Assembly (NCBI GenBank): GCA_023128035.1
Contig: JAGMES010000168.1
Coordinates: 1 to 8,910 of the forward strand
Length of the DNA stretch: 8,910 bases
Source: Halanaerobiales bacterium
Lineage (GTDB): Bacteria; Bacillota_F; Halanaerobiia; DY22613
Reading direction: 5' to 3'
The notes beneath the pieces were generated by a model that was not told the origin of the DNA, ran no database searches, and saw only the letters and a program-made list of their open reading frames with translations. This document shows positions 6,808 through 8,910 of this stretch, piece by piece. The translations under genes and the position numbers were made by a program. Position 1 is the first letter of the stretch. Each line of letters begins with the position of its first letter.

Positions 6808-7769
6808 ATATTTACATCCTCCTCCGCTTTATAATCATCTATAATTTTAATATATGAACTCTCAAAACCACTATTATCAGATTTTATTGCTAAAACTTTT
6901 ACCCCTTTTCCTTCCAATTCAATAATAATATCACCCAAATTAGAATCTTCCATAATAAGATTTAGAACATAAGTCCCATCAATATTTTCTTCACAATTAA
7001 GCCTATAACCAGTTTTCAAATCAGCTAAATCCTTCTCCTTAATCTCAGAACAGATAATTTCAATCTGCTTTATACCAAACAAATTCTTTAAATTCGTTAT
7101 ATAATCATCCTTAATTATCTTCCCTTTTTCCATAATAAGAACTCGTTCACAGAGTGCTTCAATAACATTCATATTATGAGTTGTAATTAAAAAGGTTTTT
7201 CGATATACTTTAACATACTGCTTTAATAATTGTACCAAGTTTTTAGCACTATGAACATCAAGCCCCAAAGTAGGTTCATCCAAAATTATAAATTCCTCAT
7301 CTCCTGCTAGAGCGAGTATGATAGAAGCCTTTTGTTTCATACCTGTTGAATAACTAAAGATAGGGTTATACTCTTCTCCTTTTAGGCCAAAAAATTTAAT
7401 TAATTTTTCAACATGGTCCTTTTTTTTCCTGTATGATATACCTTTAAGACCTAAAAAATACATAATATTCTCAAGTAAAGAAAGATTATAATATATATTT
7501 CGCTGTCCTTCTAGTAAAAAAGATGACCTCTTTAGAATCTGCTTTAAATTTTTTGGTTCCTTATTATCTAATCCGAAAATATTAATTGTACCTCGATCAG
7601 GAAGTAATAAACCAGCAAGCATCTTAATAGTTGATGTCTTACCTGCACCATTACTACCTAAAAGACCGACAATTTCTCCCTGCTCTACCTTAAAACTCAA
7701 GCCATCCACAGCTTTAAATTCTTTTTCTTTTTTAAATACTTTTGTTAAATCATTAACCTGTAAGATCAT
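6804..7769 (-). CDS. ABC transporter ATP-binding protein
   Basis: This 321-residue ATPase of the ABC-2 exporter class has all motifs in order. These are Walker A GSNGAGKT (38-45), a Q-loop region around EGQRN (87-91), signature STGMK (141-145), Walker B FIILDEP (160-166) with the D-loop GLD, and the switch histidine H198. Residues from about 225 form a C-terminal accessory domain common in DrrA/CcmA-like exporters. It powers the permease encoded just downstream. ATG 7769 is preceded by AGGGAGGA at good spacing. It is the first clear gene of the minus-strand series and has a structured leader and candidate promoter region upstream. It appears intact and is not specific to one substrate. Confidence 0.93.
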   Translation of the reverse strand: MILQVNDLTKVFKKEKEFKAVDGLSFKVEQGEIVGLLGSNGAGKTSTIKMLAGLLLPDRGTINIFGLDNKEPKNLKQILKRSSFLLEGQRNIYYNLSLLENIMYFLGLKGISYRKKKDHVEKLIKFFGLKGEEYNPIFSYSTGMKQKASIILALAGDEEFIILDEPTLGLDVHSAKNLVQLLKQYVKVYRKTFLITTHNMNVIEALCERVLIMEKGKIIKDDYITNLKNLFGIKQIEIICSEIKEKDLADLKTGYRLNCEENIDGTYVLNLIMEDSNLGDIIIELEGKGVKVLAIKSDNSGFESSYIKIIDDYKAEEDVNI

Positions 7770-7794
7770 ATATATTCCTCCCTCTTAATCTCAT
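7753..7794 (-). CDS. Possible 13-codon upstream leader ORF
   Basis: ATG 7794 opens MRLRGRNIYDLTG, then stops, overlapping the first codons of the ATPase gene in another frame. Its own ribosome binding site, TTTAGGAGAT, lies in the right arm of the hairpin at 7797-7853. Translation of this frame could therefore depend on RNA folding and affect the ATPase start. It may equally be chance: the frame is very short and Arg-rich because it runs through the ATPase's own GGGAGG. Confidence 0.25.
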   Translation of the reverse strand: MRLRGRNIYDLTG

Positions 7795-7796
7795 TC

Positions 7797-7853
7797 AATA
7801 TCTCCTAAACATTCTTTCATTCTACCTATCCATGGATGAAAACAGGAGATATT
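7797..7853 (-). promoter_or_regulatory. Hairpin in the ATPase 5' leader
   Basis: Perfect 10-base arms AATATCTCCT and AGGAGATATT (7797-7806 and 7844-7853) enclose 37 bases. Inside them, TTCAT and ATGAA can pair further. One arm covers an AGGAGAT ribosome-binding-like site. A smaller stem with 7 of 8 pairs (7860-7867 with 7875-7882) lies just upstream. Together they suggest a structured leader, but no known riboswitch class is recognised. Confidence 0.45.
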
Positions 7854-7934
7854 CCTAAGCTGAGCAAAACTTTATTGCTAAGTCCTAAAAAATATTGTTA
7901 CATTTCATATGTTATTTTAGTTGATAGTACTTCA

Positions 7935-7974
7935 ATTAACTAACTTTTATGTATTAATCGTTTAGTTAGTCAAT
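7935..7974 (-). promoter_or_regulatory. Candidate promoter with a palindromic operator
   Basis: Arms ATTAACTAAC (7935-7944) and GTTAGTCAAT (7965-7974) are inverted copies at 9 of 10 positions, spaced by 20 bases. The right arm contains TTGACT on the minus strand (7968-7973), a good -35. The -10 17 bases on is only ATAAAA (7945-7950). A dimeric regulator binding the arms would cover the promoter of the exporter genes. The rest of 7855-8091 shows no gene. Confidence 0.4.
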
Positions 7975-8091
7975 AAATGTCAGCAAACTTAACAAATCCA
8001 ATTTCTGCTAAGAAGTATTTTTATGCAACTAACCTGTGATTTCATCATAAACAGAAACGTTTTGTCCTACTAACTTCCATTAGTCTGTTCA

Positions 8092-8415
8092 TTAGCGTGA
8101 CCATTTATGACTCAAGTCAGGTTTAGCAAAATAAACCATTGACATGGAGGCTCTAGGGGTATGATTTGTTTCCTTAGAGCCGAGCCAGATAAGCTCAGCC
8201 TGAGGTAGTGTGACTTCTTTAATTTTGATTTGCTTCGTTTTAGTTTTTAATCTAGCAATAGCTCTTAGTTCTACGGTTTCTTTAATCTCTTTTAAATCTG
8301 ATAGATGCAATCCATATTCCCGTAAAATTTCTCCGATCGGAGCATTCGCTTCTCTGGTTTTAAGAAAAATATTATACTTGGTCTTTGCAGTCAGTCTTTT
8401 TCTTCTTTCGGTCAT
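8092..8415 (-). pseudogene. OrfA-like transposase fragment
   Basis: This 107-codon frame begins MTERRKRLTAKTKYNIFLKT, then GEILREYGLHLSDLKEIKE, the N-terminal helix-turn-helix of IS3-type OrfA proteins. The KTKTKQIKIKEVTLPQAEL stretch still fits such proteins, but the rest (SKETNHTPRASMSMVYFAKP) does not continue the expected coiled coil. It faintly recalls the 'ISMDGKG' part of OrfB, as if a deletion joined two parts. There is no clear ribosome binding site before ATG 8415, and no OrfB or terminal repeat follows. It is most likely a dead relic. The plus-strand frame over 8210-8512 is its shadow. Confidence 0.6.
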
Positions 8416-8513
8416 ATTTATTATTATAACTTTTTGTTATATTATACCAACCAAAATTGACTACTTAACCGACATTTATCAGTATAACTTACCTTTTGTC
8501 GATGATATTTAAT

Positions 8514-8542
8514 ATTGTATCATCTTTTGTTACATTTGTCAA
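8514..8542 (-). promoter_or_regulatory. Strong sigma-70-type promoter
   Basis: Minus strand: TTGACA (8537-8542), a 17-base spacer, and TACAAT (8514-8519). This is one mismatch from consensus with ideal spacing. It points toward the transposase fragment and, beyond it, the exporter genes about 750 bases away. It may be the original promoter of the lost gene marked by the dehydrogenase relic, of the transposase, or of the whole cluster. Confidence 0.65.
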
Positions 8543-8565
8543 TTTTTTAAGAATTTCATATTTAA

Positions 8566-8611
8566 TACTGACCGTCCTGTAACATATACGGTTGCACCAA
8601 GCTTCAGCAAG
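8566..8611 (-). pseudogene. Relic of a short-chain dehydrogenase (SDR) gene
   Basis: Minus-strand translation with a one-base shift gives LAEA then GATVYVTGRSV. This is the beta-2 region of the Rossmann fold common in SDR oxidoreductases ('LAEAGATVYVTGRS'). Nothing recognisable continues on either side. Only about 15 codons survive, so this is a scrap of a deleted gene. Chance resemblance is possible but unlikely given the ungapped 11-residue run. The gap on to 8753 is AT-rich and I see nothing else in it. Confidence 0.45.
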
Positions 8612-8753
8612 ACCTACACTAGGAAATCAAAACCTCCATTTACAATGCACTTTCTTGATAAAAAGTAAAAATTTAAGCGAATATATATTTACATAAATCT
8701 TTTATTTAGTACTTTATCTTTCCTTTTTTTGTTTCTTCATAATAAGCTTTGCC

Positions 8754-8768
8754 TGATGTCGGAGAACA
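8754..8768. repeat. Right copy of the 15-base boundary inverted repeat
   Basis: TGATGTCGGAGAACA is the inverse of 35-49 at 14 of 15 bases. It marks the change from AT-rich to GC-richer sequence at the right side and runs directly into the long hairpin at 8774-8854. Its GGAGAAC (8761-8767) would be one core of an attC-like site. Confidence 0.65.
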
Positions 8769-8863
8769 TGATCGCAATAACCGACGTAATTTATTGGCAT
8801 GATGGTTGCGTGGTTTTTGCAGCCAGCATGACAATGAATTACGACGGTTATTGCGTGTTGAAC
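8761..8863. other. attC-like recombination site (imperfect long hairpin)
   Basis: GGAGAAC (8761-8767) and GTTGAAC (8857-8863) bracket a palindrome. The outer arms GCAATAACCGACGTAATT (8774-8791) and AATTACGACGGTTATTGC (8837-8854) pair at 17 of 18 positions. The stem continues inward with mismatches over about 18 more bases to a loop around 8810-8818. AAC and GTT triplets at the ends, a total of about 103 nt and an imperfect stem with unpaired bases are attC hallmarks. GTTGAAC fits GTTRRRY exactly; the other core fits only at its AAC. The site is near-symmetrical, so its orientation is not certain from the cores. Gene direction favours cassettes reading on the minus strand. A transcription terminator or transposon end are alternatives. 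Confidence 0.55.
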
Positions 8864-8865
8864 TA

Positions 8866-8886
8866 AACCGCTACGCGGTGGCTTTA
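8866..8886. repeat. Short GC hairpin beside the attC-like site
   Basis: AACCGCTACGCGGTGGCTT contains the stem ACCGC-TAC-GCGGT just outside the attC-like site. On the minus strand it follows a frame ending LIRNLAMI and TAA, which would be the tail of a neighbouring gene. The hairpin may help terminate that gene or belong to the recombination site's flank. Confidence 0.4.
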
Positions 8887-8910
8887 AATCATGGCAAGGT
8901 TTCTTATTAG

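Noticed and set aside
8210..8512. Plus-strand 100-codon frame with a hydrophobic start
   Set aside because: Antisense to the OrfA-like fragment and runs through the promoter at 8514-8542 region without a start signal.
35..8768. Composite transposon with terminal inverted repeats
   Set aside because: Kept only as the alternative: no intact transposase is present, no target-site duplication is visible, and the long hairpin is seen next to only one repeat, which fits attC better, although the left side is cut by the window edge.

Overview
The window reads as one AT-rich gene block between two short GC-richer borders. The genes resemble those of low-GC Firmicutes (Clostridia or Halanaerobiales type): strong GGAGG ribosome binding sites, a Clostridia-style SPASM radical SAM enzyme, and IS3 and IS21 relics. 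Taxonomy is inferred from style only; no rRNA or housekeeping gene is present. An LpxL-like acyltransferase fold would suit a lineage with an outer membrane.

All likely functional genes lie on the minus strand. Read in their direction (right to left) they are: an ABC exporter ATPase (7769-6804) and its ABC-2 permease (6807-6040, 4-nt overlap); a 44-codon gene for a Cys-Cys-Cys-Gly peptide (5803-5669) inside a pair of inverted repeats; a protein resembling LpxL-type acyltransferases (3586-2600); a CPBP-family intramembrane protease (1999-1526); and a radical SAM/SPASM enzyme (1405-50). A small precursor with a charged, helix-prone leader, a radical SAM/SPASM maturase, a membrane protease and an exporter together suggest a ribosomally made, post-translationally modified peptide (RiPP) cluster. 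The acyltransferase-like protein is unusual in such a cluster. I cannot assign the peptide to a known class.

The cluster is split by dead mobile elements. These are a decayed IS3-type orfB (2181-2496), a decayed plus-strand IS21-type istA/istB element (about 3637-5347), and the orfA end of another IS3-type element (5348-about 5564). An OrfA-like transposase fragment (8092-8415) and a tiny relic of a short-chain dehydrogenase gene (8566-8611) lie upstream. A strong promoter (8514-8542), a palindromic promoter region (7935-7974) and a structured leader (7797-7853) precede the exporter genes.

The two window edges share a 15-base inverted match (14/15; 35-49 and 8754-8768). At the right edge this is followed by a long imperfect hairpin (8774-8854) ending in GTTGAAC. 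AAC and GTT ends, a long imperfect stem, and complementarity between the two ends of the enclosed DNA together match the layout of an integron attC site and gene cassette. If correct, the whole 8.7-kb peptide cluster sits in the position of one oversized integron cassette. A transposon with terminal inverted repeats is the main alternative.
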